In this document: piece after piece, positions 16,736 through 27,361 of the stretch
Position numbering within the stretch: the first letter of the stretch is position 1
Layout of the letters: each line of letters starts with the position of its first letter
Assembly (NCBI RefSeq): GCF_035189165.1
Contig: NZ_CP045246.1
Coordinates: 992,001-1,056,000 of the forward strand
From: Arthrobacter sp. JZ12
GTDB taxonomy: Bacteria; Actinomycetota; Actinomycetes; Actinomycetales; Micrococcaceae
Length of the DNA: 64,000 nucleotides
Direction: 5' to 3'
Notes under the pieces: generated by a model
Told to the model about the DNA's origin: nothing
Databases searched by the model: none
Seen by the model: only the letters and a program-made list of their open reading frames with translations
Program-made: the position numbers and the translations under genes

Positions 16736-19363
16736 ATGCTGAACGTCCATGGGGAATGGCCGTTGATCGGCCGGGACAGCGAAATTGAAGATATTCGGGA
16801 AGCGCTGCAGGACGGCGACTGCTGTGGGGTGATCCTCACCGGGCAGTCGGGCGTCGGCAAGACGGCGCTGGCCCAGAGCATTGCGCGTGAGCTCGAAGAC
16901 ACCTATGAGCTGGTGTACGTCCGCGGATCCGCGCTTGCCTCGAAGATGCCCTACGGCGCCCTGAGCTTTGTCCTCAGCGATCTCGATGACGCGATCGTTG
17001 ACAACCCGCTCATGCTGCTCAGGGGCCTTCAGGAGTTGTACCAGCGCAGGGAGGACGGGCGCAGGACCCTGATCCTTGCCGACAACCTCGAGGAACTGGA
17101 TTCCTCCTCTTCCATGGCTCTTGCCCACCTGGTGCGGGTCGGCGCCGTCAAGCTCATCGGCATCTGCCAGACGATCGATTCCTCTCCGGAGGAGTTCGGC
17201 GACCTCTGGAAAGACGGTTTCCTGAACCGGATCGACCTGGCACCGCTGGACCTGGCGGCCACAACGGAGTTGCTCTCCCGTGCGCTGAACGCGCCGGTTT
17301 CCAGAGCCGCTGCCGCCAGCATGTGGCACACCACCGGTGGCAACCCGCTCTTCCTGCAGGCCCTTACCCGCGAGCAGGTGGACACCGGCGAGATGCAGGA
17401 GCGCGACGGCGTCTGGGTGGCCAAGCCGATGTCCGCACCGAAGACGCGCCGGTCCATGACCGACTGGGTCATGGCGCGCGTCCGCCGGTTGCCTACCGAG
17501 CAGCGGGAGACCCTCGAACTGATTTCGGTGGTTGGAGCGATCCCGCTTGATCTCCTCTTGAGGTTCGTGCCGTCATCGGCCGTAGATACGCTGCAGGACC
17601 GCCAGGTCATCTCCATTGACCAGCGGGACTCGCCGGTGGTTCGCATCACCAACGGATTGGTCAGTGAAGTGGTGCGCACCCAGGTGCCGCTGGGCCGGGG
17701 TCGCGAACTGATGCGCGCACTGGCCGCCGAAGCCCGCGAATGGGAGATTCCTCCGCTCGCGCGTATGACCTTCGCAGCGTGGTGCCTGGACACCGGAGCG
17801 GAGTTGCCCGCCGGGAAAATGATTAACGCCGCCTGTCTGGCTAACCGGCACCGCCAGGGAGCGCTCGCGCTGCGGTTCATCCGGTCCATCCACAACTACT
17901 CCTCGCTTGCACCGGCGGTAATCGAGGAGGCGAAGGCGCTGGGGGAGGAGGGCGACGTCACCGGCGGGCTCACCGTCCTGGATCAGTTCCTCCAGACACA
18001 CACCGCCCCGATTCTCGAGGACTGGGTTGAGATCCGGCTGCTGCAGTGCAGGCTGCTGATGAAGAGCCCAATCAGGTACGCGGACGCCGAGCCGTTGCTC
18101 GCCCAGGTCCGTGAACGGCTGCAGGAGGAGGGAAGCAGCGCCGACGTCGCCGACCTGGTGCATGACTCTGACGAACTCGCCGCCGAACTTGCCGTCCACA
18201 ACGGGCGCTACGCCGAGCTTCTTGAGGAGTTCGGTTCGCTGATCACCGATCACACGGGCGACGGCCACAGCCAGGCCCTGCTGGGCTGGCTCGCGGAGGC
18301 GCTCGCCATGACCGGCCGCCAGGACGACGCCGTCCGGCTGGCTTCCACCGTCCTGTCCCGGTTGATGGACACCACCTCGGATTCGCTTCTGCACGAAGCG
18401 GCCATCGCGCGACTGTTCAAGATCATGGTGCTGTCCGGACGCTGGGCTGAGTGCCTCGAAATGGCAGCTTCACCGGCACGCCATGGGAAGGAGTCCGCCT
18501 ACGACGGATCCGCCTCCGAATTCGCCGAAGGGTGCCTACTGGCCTATGGGGGGCGCGGGTCTGAAGCCCTCGACAAGCTACTTCCCGCGTTGAGCCAGAT
18601 GAGGGTGCGCGACAGGCAGCACACGTTGCCCATCGCTGAGGCCGTGACGGCCTACGCCTACGCCCTGGCAGGTGAGGCGCATGCGGCGCAGGAGCACCTG
18701 GAGCGCTCCGAACACCGGCCCGAGCGGCTCTCCTGGCACACCTATCGCGCACTGCAGTACTTTGCGACGCTGGCATTGCTCGCGGTGAAGGCGCCGGTCG
18801 AGGTTGGCGAACGCATGCTGGAGCTCGCCGATGAGGATCGTGCCATGGGCAACCACGGGCACGAGTTGTTGTTCCTGTGCCAGGCCGTTCAGCTTGGAGT
18901 GGAGTCTGCAGCGGATCGGCTGTTTTCTTCCGCTTTGGCCGCGCAGGGACCGTTTGCGGAGGTATGCGCCCTGTATGGGAAGGGCATTGCCTCCCGCGAT
19001 ACGCACCAGCTGTTGCTCGCGGCGCAGAAGGCGTCGGATTTGGGCAACTGCCGGCTCGCGGCGGACGCGGCCCGCCTCGCAGCGCAGGTTGCGCAGGAGG
19101 GCAACGATCAGGCGACCATCAACGGTGCCGAGAAGGTGCTTCGTGAGGTGGGGGCTCCTGGTGTCGCAGGGCGCCGGGGTGCACTTGACTCCCTCACCGA
19201 GCGCGAGCGCAGTATCGCCGTACTTGTGGCTAAGGGCCGCACCAACCGCGACATCGCCGACATCATGTGCGTCTCCGTACGCACGATCGAAGGCCATGTC
19301 TACCGTCTCTACAACAAGCTTGGGGTCTCCTCGCGTAGCCAGCTGGCACTTCTTCTTGAGTAG
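16736..19363 (+). CDS. LAL-type regulator 1: AAA-ATPase with C-terminal LuxR helix-turn-helix
   Basis: An 875-residue large ATP-binding LuxR regulator (MalT/STAND-like). Walker A is TGQSGVGKT at 35-43 and Walker B LILADNLEELD at about 112. A central domain of helical repeats (about 350-800) resembles the tetratricopeptide-like sensor region of this class. The C-terminal LuxR domain has LTERERSIAVLVAKGRTNRDI and SVRTIEGHVYRLYNKLGV. Such proteins switch on target promoters when ATP and an unknown ligand drive oligomerisation. Walker B reads ADN where most have DD or DE, so ATP hydrolysis may be slow. It is followed after 6 bp by a second LAL gene. The start ATG 16736 lacks a strong ribosome site. 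Confidence 0.9.
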   Translation: MLNVHGEWPLIGRDSEIEDIREALQDGDCCGVILTGQSGVGKTALAQSIARELEDTYELVYVRGSALASKMPYGALSFVLSDLDDAIVDNPLMLLRGLQELYQRREDGRRTLILADNLEELDSSSSMALAHLVRVGAVKLIGICQTIDSSPEEFGDLWKDGFLNRIDLAPLDLAATTELLSRALNAPVSRAAAASMWHTTGGNPLFLQALTREQVDTGEMQERDGVWVAKPMSAPKTRRSMTDWVMARVRRLPTEQRETLELISVVGAIPLDLLLRFVPSSAVDTLQDRQVISIDQRDSPVVRITNGLVSEVVRTQVPLGRGRELMRALAAEAREWEIPPLARMTFAAWCLDTGAELPAGKMINAACLANRHRQGALALRFIRSIHNYSSLAPAVIEEAKALGEEGDVTGGLTVLDQFLQTHTAPILEDWVEIRLLQCRLLMKSPIRYADAEPLLAQVRERLQEEGSSADVADLVHDSDELAAELAVHNGRYAELLEEFGSLITDHTGDGHSQALLGWLAEALAMTGRQDDAVRLASTVLSRLMDTTSDSLLHEAAIARLFKIMVLSGRWAECLEMAASPARHGKESAYDGSASEFAEGCLLAYGGRGSEALDKLLPALSQMRVRDRQHTLPIAEAVTAYAYALAGEAHAAQEHLERSEHRPERLSWHTYRALQYFATLALLAVKAPVEVGERMLELADEDRAMGNHGHELLFLCQAVQLGVESAADRLFSSALAAQGPFAEVCALYGKGIASRDTHQLLLAAQKASDLGNCRLAADAARLAAQVAQEGNDQATINGAEKVLREVGAPGVAGRRGALDSLTERERSIAVLVAKGRTNRDIADIMCVSVRTIEGHVYRLYNKLGVSSRSQLALLLE

Positions 19364-19369
19364 CTGAAG

Positions 19370-22063
19370 ATGGCTGAACATTCTGAGGGTGGGCAGGATC
19401 TTGTAGGCCGGGAAGACCTGATTGAGGAGATAGTCGGTGCGCTGCGCGGGTCGCAGTTCCTTGGCGCGCTGCTGGTGGGGGAGGCCGGCGTCGGCAAGAC
19501 GGCGCTGGCGCGCGCTGTCGCAAAAAGGCTCGACGGCGACGTGTCCGTGCTACCGGTCGCCGCCAGCCCATCCCTCAAGAAGGTGCCGTTCGGCGCTCTT
19601 TCGCCCTACCTGCACTCCCTGTCGATTAACGACGTCGGTTCCTCCGTGGCCGTATACCGCAGCATCATGTCGCACCTGGAGTCGAGCGGGAACGGTGGAA
19701 AGCGGACACCGCTCTTCCTGGTGGACGACAGCCACGAGCTGGACGACAGCACCAGCATCCTCCTCTCCCAACTGGTGACCGGGCGCCGTGCCCGCCTGCT
19801 GGCACTGTCCCGCACGACGCCCGGGCCCATGTCGGAGTTCGGCGCAATGCACCAGGACGGCCTGCTGCGCCGCTACATGATCCGGCCGCTGACCGTGTCC
19901 GAGGTGCATGAGCTGTGCGTCCGGGAACTCGGTGATGATGTGCTGACCAGCGTGAGCAGCACGCTGGCTCAGACGTCCGGCGGAAACCCGATGTTCCTGC
20001 TGGCCCTGCTCCGCCAAGGCAGGCGGTCCGGCTACCTCGCACTGCGCAATGGCGTGTGGCGCCTGATGGGCGCGCCGCCGCCCTTGGACACCAGGCTGGT
20101 TGACCTCATCAAGGCCCGATTCCGCCGCAGGCCGGACGAGGAACTGAACGTGCTGGAAACCCTTGCCCTCGCCGAACCCATGCCGCTGGAAGCACTGGTT
20201 CAGTGCACCGACCGGCAGGCTGTGACAGACCTGCATGAAGACCGCATGATCGTGATCGCCGGCGGGCGCGAGCAGATGGTGAGCCTGAGCCACCCGCTGT
20301 ACGGCGAGGTGATCCGCCAGGACGTGCCGGCCGGACGCAGCCTTACGATCCGGCGGAAGGTGCTGGACGTTTTCGACCAGGAGTCCAGTTCCGCGGACGG
20401 GTTCCTGCGGTTCGTCGCGTGGGGTTTGGACTGCGGCCTGCCGCCGGATGACAAGACCCTCCTGCGCGCGGCTGTGGTGGCCAACCGCCTGCACGACGCC
20501 GAATTCGCACTTCGTGCCGCCCGCGCCGTTCACACGCCCGAGCTGCGCGGACGCGCGCTCGCCGAGATCGCTCGCGCCCAGCTGGTGCGCGGCAACCTGG
20601 GCTACGCGCGGGAGATAGTGGACGAGGTGCTCGATCAGTGCAACAGCTTCACCCTGGCCAAGGAGGTGACCCTGTTGTCCCTCGCGCTTCGGATCCGGGA
20701 AATGAACGCTCCCCAGATGATGCGGGCCGACGCCGTACGGTGGGCAGCAATCACTGACCGCATCGCGGCGAACAAGACCGGCGCGGAGGACGACGCACTG
20801 GCAGCCGGCATTGCCATCTCGCGCAACGGGCAACGGATCCTCGAGTGCTTCGCGCTGAACTACGAGGGACGATTCCTCGAAGCGGAGACACAGTTGCGTG
20901 AAATTCTGGCGGACAAGTACTGCACCGAGGAGGTGCGGCTCGGGGCGCTCGCCCTGCTCGGGGAGTCCCTGGGATCCACGGGCAAGGGGTTGGAGGGAGC
21001 GCGCGCCACCGGTGAGGCCCTGCAGATCATCTGGGCGAACGGCACCAAGTACGTGCCGCACGCGGAGTTCGTCCTCACCCGGCACTTCGTGTCGCTGGCG
21101 CACGCCGGCTGCTGGGACGAGATTGAGGAACTGCTGGACGGCATGGTTCGCGAACAGTCCAGCGGTGCCGCTTTCACCGGCGTGCAGGAGATGGCTGAGG
21201 GCCTGATCGCCCTGCGCAAGGGGTTGATGAAGAGTGCCCGCACCGCTTTGATCCTCGGAGTTGAGGGGCTGCGGGAGGGCGATTCCAACCAGCTCATGGC
21301 GATGGCACTGGGGCTGGCGGCATTTGCGTGCGCCATGGTGGGGGACACCGCGCGCGCCCGCGCCTACTCGCATGAGTTCGAGGAAGTCGCCGCGCTGGGC
21401 ACCCGCCAGGGTCAACTGCTTGGAAAGATTCACATCATCGGCGCCCGCGCGCTTTTCCAGGGTGCTGGGCGGAGCATCGAGGAACTGCAGGTCCTGGCGA
21501 AGCAGGCAGAGGCAGATGGGATGAAGGTGCTCGCCGTCGTCGCACTTGAACTGTCCGCCCGGCTGGGCGACGAGCGGTGCTTCGAAGCGCTGGCGCGGCT
21601 CACCGAGGACTACGAGGGGCCGGAAGGCGCCGTCATGAACGCCATGGCGAAGGCGGCGCTGCGCAGGGATCCGGAAGCCCTGGTCGAGGCAGGGGAGTTC
21701 GCGCACCTGAACGGCTACCTCCTGGTCTCGGCCGAATGCCTGGGCAAGGCGGTAAAGTACTTCTCGCAGCGCGGCGAGGAACACAAGTCGCGGACACTGC
21801 AGCAACGCCTCAATGTTGTGATCGGGCAACTGGAGGGGCTGCAGAGCCCCCAGTTCTCCGCCGTGCGCTCCACCTCCAAGCTCACGCAGCGTGAGACCGA
21901 CATCGCGAGGCTGGCCGGACAGGGCTATACCAACAAGGAGATCGCCGAGGCTCAGGGCGTCTCCGTCCGCACCGTCGAGGGCCATCTGTACCGGATTTTC
22001 GCCAAGCTCGGCATCACGCGCCGGGAGGAACTTCCAGGTGCTGAATCAGCAAGTACCGAGTAA
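19370..22063 (+). CDS. LAL-type regulator 2: AAA-ATPase with C-terminal LuxR helix-turn-helix
   Basis: An 897-residue paralogue of the preceding gene with the same layout. Walker A is VGEAGVGKT at 36-44, Walker B LFLVDDSHELDD at about 115. The motif TSGGNPMFLLALLRQGR after the ATPase matches TTGGNPLFLQALTREQ in the first copy. The C-terminal LuxR domain is LTQRETDIARLAGQGYTNKEI with SVRTVEGHLYRIFAKLGI. Starting 6 bp after the first gene it is surely co-transcribed, which suggests the two act together, perhaps as a hetero-oligomer. A pair of inverted repeats follows its stop. Its ligand and targets are unknown; the copper operon just downstream is separated by a terminator and has its own operator. 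Confidence 0.9.
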   Translation: MAEHSEGGQDLVGREDLIEEIVGALRGSQFLGALLVGEAGVGKTALARAVAKRLDGDVSVLPVAASPSLKKVPFGALSPYLHSLSINDVGSSVAVYRSIMSHLESSGNGGKRTPLFLVDDSHELDDSTSILLSQLVTGRRARLLALSRTTPGPMSEFGAMHQDGLLRRYMIRPLTVSEVHELCVRELGDDVLTSVSSTLAQTSGGNPMFLLALLRQGRRSGYLALRNGVWRLMGAPPPLDTRLVDLIKARFRRRPDEELNVLETLALAEPMPLEALVQCTDRQAVTDLHEDRMIVIAGGREQMVSLSHPLYGEVIRQDVPAGRSLTIRRKVLDVFDQESSSADGFLRFVAWGLDCGLPPDDKTLLRAAVVANRLHDAEFALRAARAVHTPELRGRALAEIARAQLVRGNLGYAREIVDEVLDQCNSFTLAKEVTLLSLALRIREMNAPQMMRADAVRWAAITDRIAANKTGAEDDALAAGIAISRNGQRILECFALNYEGRFLEAETQLREILADKYCTEEVRLGALALLGESLGSTGKGLEGARATGEALQIIWANGTKYVPHAEFVLTRHFVSLAHAGCWDEIEELLDGMVREQSSGAAFTGVQEMAEGLIALRKGLMKSARTALILGVEGLREGDSNQLMAMALGLAAFACAMVGDTARARAYSHEFEEVAALGTRQGQLLGKIHIIGARALFQGAGRSIEELQVLAKQAEADGMKVLAVVALELSARLGDERCFEALARLTEDYEGPEGAVMNAMAKAALRRDPEALVEAGEFAHLNGYLLVSAECLGKAVKYFSQRGEEHKSRTLQQRLNVVIGQLEGLQSPQFSAVRSTSKLTQRETDIARLAGQGYTNKEIAEAQGVSVRTVEGHLYRIFAKLGITRREELPGAESASTE

Positions 22064-22100
22064 GTACCCGTGTCCTATCCGTAACCGAAAATCGGGTACT
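22063..22100. repeat. Inverted repeat at the end of LAL regulator 2
   Basis: AGTACCCG (22063-22070) and CGGGTACT (22093-22100) form a perfect 8-bp inverted repeat starting in the stop codon. TACTCGTGTTT follows at 22104-22114 and recurs in the hairpin at 50739-50779. Confidence 0.45.
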
Positions 22101-22146
22101 CACTACTCGTGTTTGGGTCTTGCGCCGATCCTAGAGTTATCAACGT

Positions 22147-22207
22147 GGAGCCGGCGACGTCGATGCCTTCCCCAGACTAAGGCTCGTCCCCAGCCGTCGC
22201 CGGCTCC
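22147..22207. repeat. Long inverted repeat with 13-bp perfect arms
   Basis: GGAGCCGGCGACG (22147-22159) and CGTCGCCGGCTCC (22195-22207) are perfect reverse complements around a 35-nt loop. It lies between LAL regulator 2 and the rho-independent terminator, so it may be the first half of a double terminator or a structured RNA end. Confidence 0.6.
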
Positions 22208-22213
22208 TTCCAC

Positions 22214-22237
22214 TCCGCTCTTCAGCGGAATTTTTTT
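22214..22237 (+). terminator. Rho-independent terminator after the LAL pair
   Basis: TCCGCT-CTTC-AGCGGA followed by ATTTTTTT: a perfect 6-bp stem with tetraloop and seven T residues. It separates the LAL transcript from the copper promoter, whose -35 begins 5 bp later. Confidence 0.85.
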
Positions 22238-22241
22238 GAGC

Positions 22242-22270
22242 TTGACACATACCCCTAGGGGGTATACCTT
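22242..22270 (+). promoter_or_regulatory. Copper-responsive promoter with CsoR-type operator
   Basis: A -35 box TTGACA (22242-22247) is followed by the near-perfect palindrome ATACCCCTAGGGGGTAT (22249-22265), and a -10 such as TACCTT starts 17 bp after the -35. The palindrome is the operator type known for CsoR, the Cu(I)-released repressor of actinobacterial and Bacillus copper genes (centre CCCCTAGGGG-like, AT-containing flanks). Overlap of operator and promoter spacer fits direct repression. No csoR gene lies in this window, so the repressor must be encoded elsewhere. Confidence 0.82.
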
Positions 22271-22409
22271 CGAAGGTACCGGAGACAGGAAGTCCGAGCC
22301 CTGACGGGCCGCATACTCCTTGAAGGTCACTTGATGCGGCGCCTGCCGGCGGCAATTGACCACCAGCGGCCGCATCTGCCGAATAGCCGTCAATCCTTTG
22401 GAGATTCCA

Positions 22410-22733
22410 GTGTCCGCTACCCCTTCCTTTGAGCTGAGCGTCACCGACAAGTCGTCCTCCGGCTGCGGTTGCTGCGCAACCAGCGCCGCCGCGCCTGTCA
22501 CTCCCGCTGCTGATGGTCTCGCCGCCTCATATGGCGTCACCGGCCTTAACTGTGGTTCCTGCGCCGCGCGCGTATCGTCCGCGGTCAACGCGCTCGACGA
22601 CGTCACCGACGTCGCGATCGACCTGGTCAAGGACGGCACGTCCACAGTGACCGTCCACAGCAGCCAGCCTGTTCCTGCCGCAGCCATCCGTGCCGCGGTT
22701 GAAGGTGCGGGCTACCAGCTTCAGAACAACTGA
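22410..22733 (+). CDS. Copper chaperone with HMA domain (CopZ-like)
   Basis: A 107-residue protein. The C-terminal 68 residues form a heavy-metal-associated domain with GLNCGSCAARV, where Cys48 and Cys51 form the CxxC Cu(I) site (leading Met replaced by Leu). The N-terminal 40 residues hold an extra cluster SGCGCCATS (Cys19, 21, 22), a second potential metal site not found in classical CopZ of about 70 residues. It should carry Cu(I) in the cytoplasm to the ATPase encoded next or to CsoR. The start GTG 22410 follows GGAG by 7 bp. It is the first gene after the CsoR-type promoter. Confidence 0.88.
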   Translation: MSATPSFELSVTDKSSSGCGCCATSAAAPVTPAADGLAASYGVTGLNCGSCAARVSSAVNALDDVTDVAIDLVKDGTSTVTVHSSQPVPAAAIRAAVEGAGYQLQNN

Positions 22734-22782
22734 CTTTCCAAGGGTCCGGGACTCGCGTCCCGTCCGACCGAAGGAGACTCTG

Positions 22783-24891
22783 ATGAAACACGAACAAACC
22801 TCCGCCCTGGACACCCACCAGCACAGTCAGCACAGTCAGCACAGCGGCCATGACGTACAGGCCGACCATATGGACGCTGACCATGAAGTCCACACGCACG
22901 GCCAGCACGCCGGGCACAGCACTGCCATGTTCAAGAACCGGTTCTGGATCAGTCTTGCACTGACCGTTCCGGTGGTCCTCTTCAGCCACATGTTCGCCGA
23001 GATCATCGGGTACACCGTGCCCGAATTCCCCGGCGCGATGTGGATCTCGCCGATCCTCGGCACCGTCATCTTTGTCTATGGCGGGACGCCGTTCCTCAAG
23101 GGCGGGTTTGCCGAGCTGAAGTCCCGTCAGCCGGGGATGATGCTGCTGATCGCGATGGCGATCAGCGTGGCGTTCCTCGCCTCCTGGATCACCACCCTCG
23201 GAATCAGGAATTTCAACCTCGACTTCTGGTGGGAACTTGCACTGCTGATCGTGATCATGCTGCTGGGCCACTGGATGGAAATGAGGGCCCTCGGCTCCGC
23301 AGCCGGCGCCCTAGACGCGCTCGCCGCGCTCCTTCCAGACGAGGCAGACAAGGTGACGGACGACGGCGTCGTAACCGTTCCCGTTGCCTCGCTGGCTCCC
23401 GGCGATGTTGTCCTGGTCCGGTCGGGTGCCCGCGTGCCCGCCGACGGCAGCATTGTGGACGGCGCGGCCGAGTTCGACGAGTCGATGATCACCGGTGAAT
23501 CCCGCACGGTGTCCCGCGCGGTCGGTGAGACCGTGGTCGCGGGCACCGTCGCGACCGACAACGCTGTGCGGGTCCAGGTCACCGCCGTGGGGTCCGACAC
23601 CACGCTTGCGGGTATCCAGCGGCTGGTGGCCGAAGCCCAGGCGTCGTCGTCGAAAGCTCAGGCGCTGGCCGACCGGGCCGCGGCGCTGCTGTTCTACTTC
23701 GCCCTCTTCGCCGGCATCCTCACCTTCATCGCGTGGCTGCTCCTGGGCAGCCCCGACGACGCAGTGATCCGCACCGTCACGGTCCTGGTGATCGCCTGCC
23801 CCCACGCGCTTGGCCTCGCGATTCCGCTGGTGATTGCCATCTCCACCGAGCGCGCTGCGAAGGCCGGCGTGCTGATCAAGAACCGCATGGCGCTGGAGCG
23901 GATGCGCACCGTCGACGTCGTGCTCTTCGACAAGACCGGAACGCTGACCGAGGGCCGCCATGCCGTCACCGCCGTCGCAAGTGTGGACGGGGTGGGCGAG
24001 GCCGAGCTGCTGGCGCTGGCTGCCGCCGTCGAGTCGGACAGCGAGCACCCGGTGGCACGCGCCATCGTCCAGGCCGCGGCGGACCACGACGAAGCACCCC
24101 GGCTTGGCTACCGGGGGACCGGTTTCACGTCGATGACCGGGCGCGGAGTTCGGGCCAGCGTCAACGGCTCCGACGTTGCGGTCGGCGGCCCGAACATGCT
24201 CAGGGAACTCTCCCTGGAGACGCCGGCGGAGATAGCCGGAACTGTGCAGGAGTGGATCGGCCGCGGCGCCTCGGTGCTGCACGTGGTCCGCGACGGGAAC
24301 GTCATCGGCGCAGTCCGGCTCGAGGACCGTGTGCGGGACGAGTCCCGTGCCGCCGTCCGCGCCCTGCAGTCCCGCGGGGTCAAGGTGGCCATGATCACCG
24401 GTGACGCCCGTCAGGTTGCCGACGCCGTCGGTGCCGAGCTGGGGATCGACGAGGTCTTCGCCGACGTCCTGCCGCAGGACAAGGACTCCAAGGTGACCGA
24501 GCTGCAGTCCCGCGGCCTCAAGGTCGCGATGGTGGGCGACGGCGTGAACGACGCCCCTGCGCTCGCCCGGGCCGAAGTGGGGATCGCGATTGGCGCCGGA
24601 ACCGACGTGGCAATGGAAAGTGCCGGCGTCGTGCTTGCCGGAAACGATCCGCGCTCCGTGCTGGCCATGATCGACCTGTCCCGCGCCAGCTACCGGAAGA
24701 TGATCCAGAACCTCATCTGGGCCACCGGGTACAACCTGCTCGCGGTTCCGCTCGCTGCCGGCGTGCTGGCGTTCGCCGGGTTTGTGCTCTCCCCGGCGGT
24801 CGGGGCGGTGCTGATGAGCGTGTCGACCATCGTGGTAGCGCTGAACGCGCAGCTGCTGCGGCGGATCGACCTCAGTCCAGAACGTATTTGA
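22783..24891 (+). CDS. copB: P1B-type copper-exporting ATPase, CopB type
   Basis: A 702-residue P-type ATPase. It lacks an HMA domain; instead the first 46 residues are His-rich (thirteen or so His with Gln, Ser and Asp). The membrane metal site is CPH (Cys339-Pro340-His341), the hallmark of the CopB group rather than CPC of CopA. Other motifs: TGES in the actuator, DKTGTLTEG with phosphorylated Asp383, SEHPVA in the nucleotide domain, and VGDGVNDAPAL. It pumps copper ions out of the cytoplasm; CopB-type enzymes have been linked to Cu(II) or Cu(I). The start ATG 22783 follows AAGGAG. It lies 49 bp after the chaperone gene in the same operon. Confidence 0.93.
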   Translation: MKHEQTSALDTHQHSQHSQHSGHDVQADHMDADHEVHTHGQHAGHSTAMFKNRFWISLALTVPVVLFSHMFAEIIGYTVPEFPGAMWISPILGTVIFVYGGTPFLKGGFAELKSRQPGMMLLIAMAISVAFLASWITTLGIRNFNLDFWWELALLIVIMLLGHWMEMRALGSAAGALDALAALLPDEADKVTDDGVVTVPVASLAPGDVVLVRSGARVPADGSIVDGAAEFDESMITGESRTVSRAVGETVVAGTVATDNAVRVQVTAVGSDTTLAGIQRLVAEAQASSSKAQALADRAAALLFYFALFAGILTFIAWLLLGSPDDAVIRTVTVLVIACPHALGLAIPLVIAISTERAAKAGVLIKNRMALERMRTVDVVLFDKTGTLTEGRHAVTAVASVDGVGEAELLALAAAVESDSEHPVARAIVQAAADHDEAPRLGYRGTGFTSMTGRGVRASVNGSDVAVGGPNMLRELSLETPAEIAGTVQEWIGRGASVLHVVRDGNVIGAVRLEDRVRDESRAAVRALQSRGVKVAMITGDARQVADAVGAELGIDEVFADVLPQDKDSKVTELQSRGLKVAMVGDGVNDAPALARAEVGIAIGAGTDVAMESAGVVLAGNDPRSVLAMIDLSRASYRKMIQNLIWATGYNLLAVPLAAGVLAFAGFVLSPAVGAVLMSVSTIVVALNAQLLRRIDLSPERI

Positions 24892-24919
24892 CCCCTACCT
24901 GATGAAGGAACTTACTGTG

Positions 24920-25513
24920 ATGAAGCGTTACCTGGCCCTGCCCGCCTTCGCTGCTGCCGCCGTAGTCGTACTTGCCGGGTGCGGTGCGACGGGAGATGCG
25001 GCCGGCTCGACGGCGGAAACGGGCTCGACGGCCGACTCAACGGCGGAAGCCGGTGCCCACAACGACGCCGACGTGATGTTCGCGCAGATGATGATCCCGC
25101 ACCATGAGCAGGCGGTTGAGATGAGTGACGTCGTTCTGGGGAAGGACGGCGTCAGCGCGGAGGTCGCCGACCTGGCCACCCGCATCAAGGAGGCGCAGGC
25201 GCCGGAGATTGGGACCCTGAACGGGTGGCTCGAGGCCTGGGGCGAGTCGGCCGAGGGTCACGCCGGGCACTCCGCGGAATCCATGGACGGGATGCTGAGC
25301 GGGGAGCAGATGGCTGAGCTAGAAGCCGCCGACGGCGATGCGGCCGGCGAGCTGTTCCTCGAATCGATGATCGCCCATCATGAGGGCGCCGTCGCCATGG
25401 CGGAGGAGGAGATCGCCAATGGCGAGAACACGGAAGCCGTTGCGCTCGCCGAGACGATCGTCGAGACCCAGGAAGCCGAAATCACCGAGATGAAGGAACT
25501 GCTGGGCGAATAA
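24920..25513 (+). CDS. DUF305 family lipoprotein
   Basis: A 197-residue exported lipoprotein. The signal peptide ends in the lipobox VLAGC with Cys21. A low-complexity Thr/Ala/Ser/Glu linker follows. The DUF305 domain has its two characteristic paired-His motifs, MMIPHHEQAVEMS and MIAHHEGAVAMA, in a four-helix ferritin-like arrangement, with a Met-rich stretch between. DUF305 proteins are frequent in copper operons and are thought to bind copper outside the membrane. It is the last gene of the copper operon, 28 bp after the ATPase. The start ATG 24920 is used because AAGGAA lies just upstream; an ATG at 24902 is in frame but has no site. Confidence 0.9.
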   Translation: MKRYLALPAFAAAAVVVLAGCGATGDAAGSTAETGSTADSTAEAGAHNDADVMFAQMMIPHHEQAVEMSDVVLGKDGVSAEVADLATRIKEAQAPEIGTLNGWLEAWGESAEGHAGHSAESMDGMLSGEQMAELEAADGDAAGELFLESMIAHHEGAVAMAEEEIANGENTEAVALAETIVETQEAEITEMKELLGE

Positions 25514-25521
25514 ACCCGCTG

Positions 25522-25576
25522 TGCTACTCAAACTATCGGCGGCGCCCTCTCCGGGTGCCGCCGGTAGAATGAGTAG
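25522..25576. terminator. Very long terminator hairpin after the copper operon
   Basis: CTATCGGCGGCGCCC (25532-25546) pairs with GGGTGCCGCCGGTAG (25552-25566) over 15 positions with two G-T pairs and a 5-nt loop. It is extended outward by GCTACTCA (25522-25529) with TGAGTAGC (25569-25576) after an AA/AA internal loop. It starts 9 bp after the DUF305 stop and ends 28 bp before sufS. No T-run, as is common for actinobacterial terminators. Confidence 0.7.
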
Positions 25577-27354
<1,778 letters not shown>

Positions 27355-27361
27355 TCCGGCG

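Noticed and set aside
19550..21985. Minus-strand open frame of 811 codons opposite LAL regulator 2
   Set aside because: Composition is that of a shadow frame; the plus strand encodes a complete ATPase and LuxR domain.
22064..22409. A csoR gene between the LAL pair and the copper genes
   Set aside because: The gap is only 346 bp, filled with hairpins and the promoter; no frame has the Cys-His-Cys pattern of CsoR.
24902..24919. Upstream ATG of the DUF305 lipoprotein
   Set aside because: It would add MKELTV before the signal peptide and has no ribosome site; AAGGAA fits ATG 24920.
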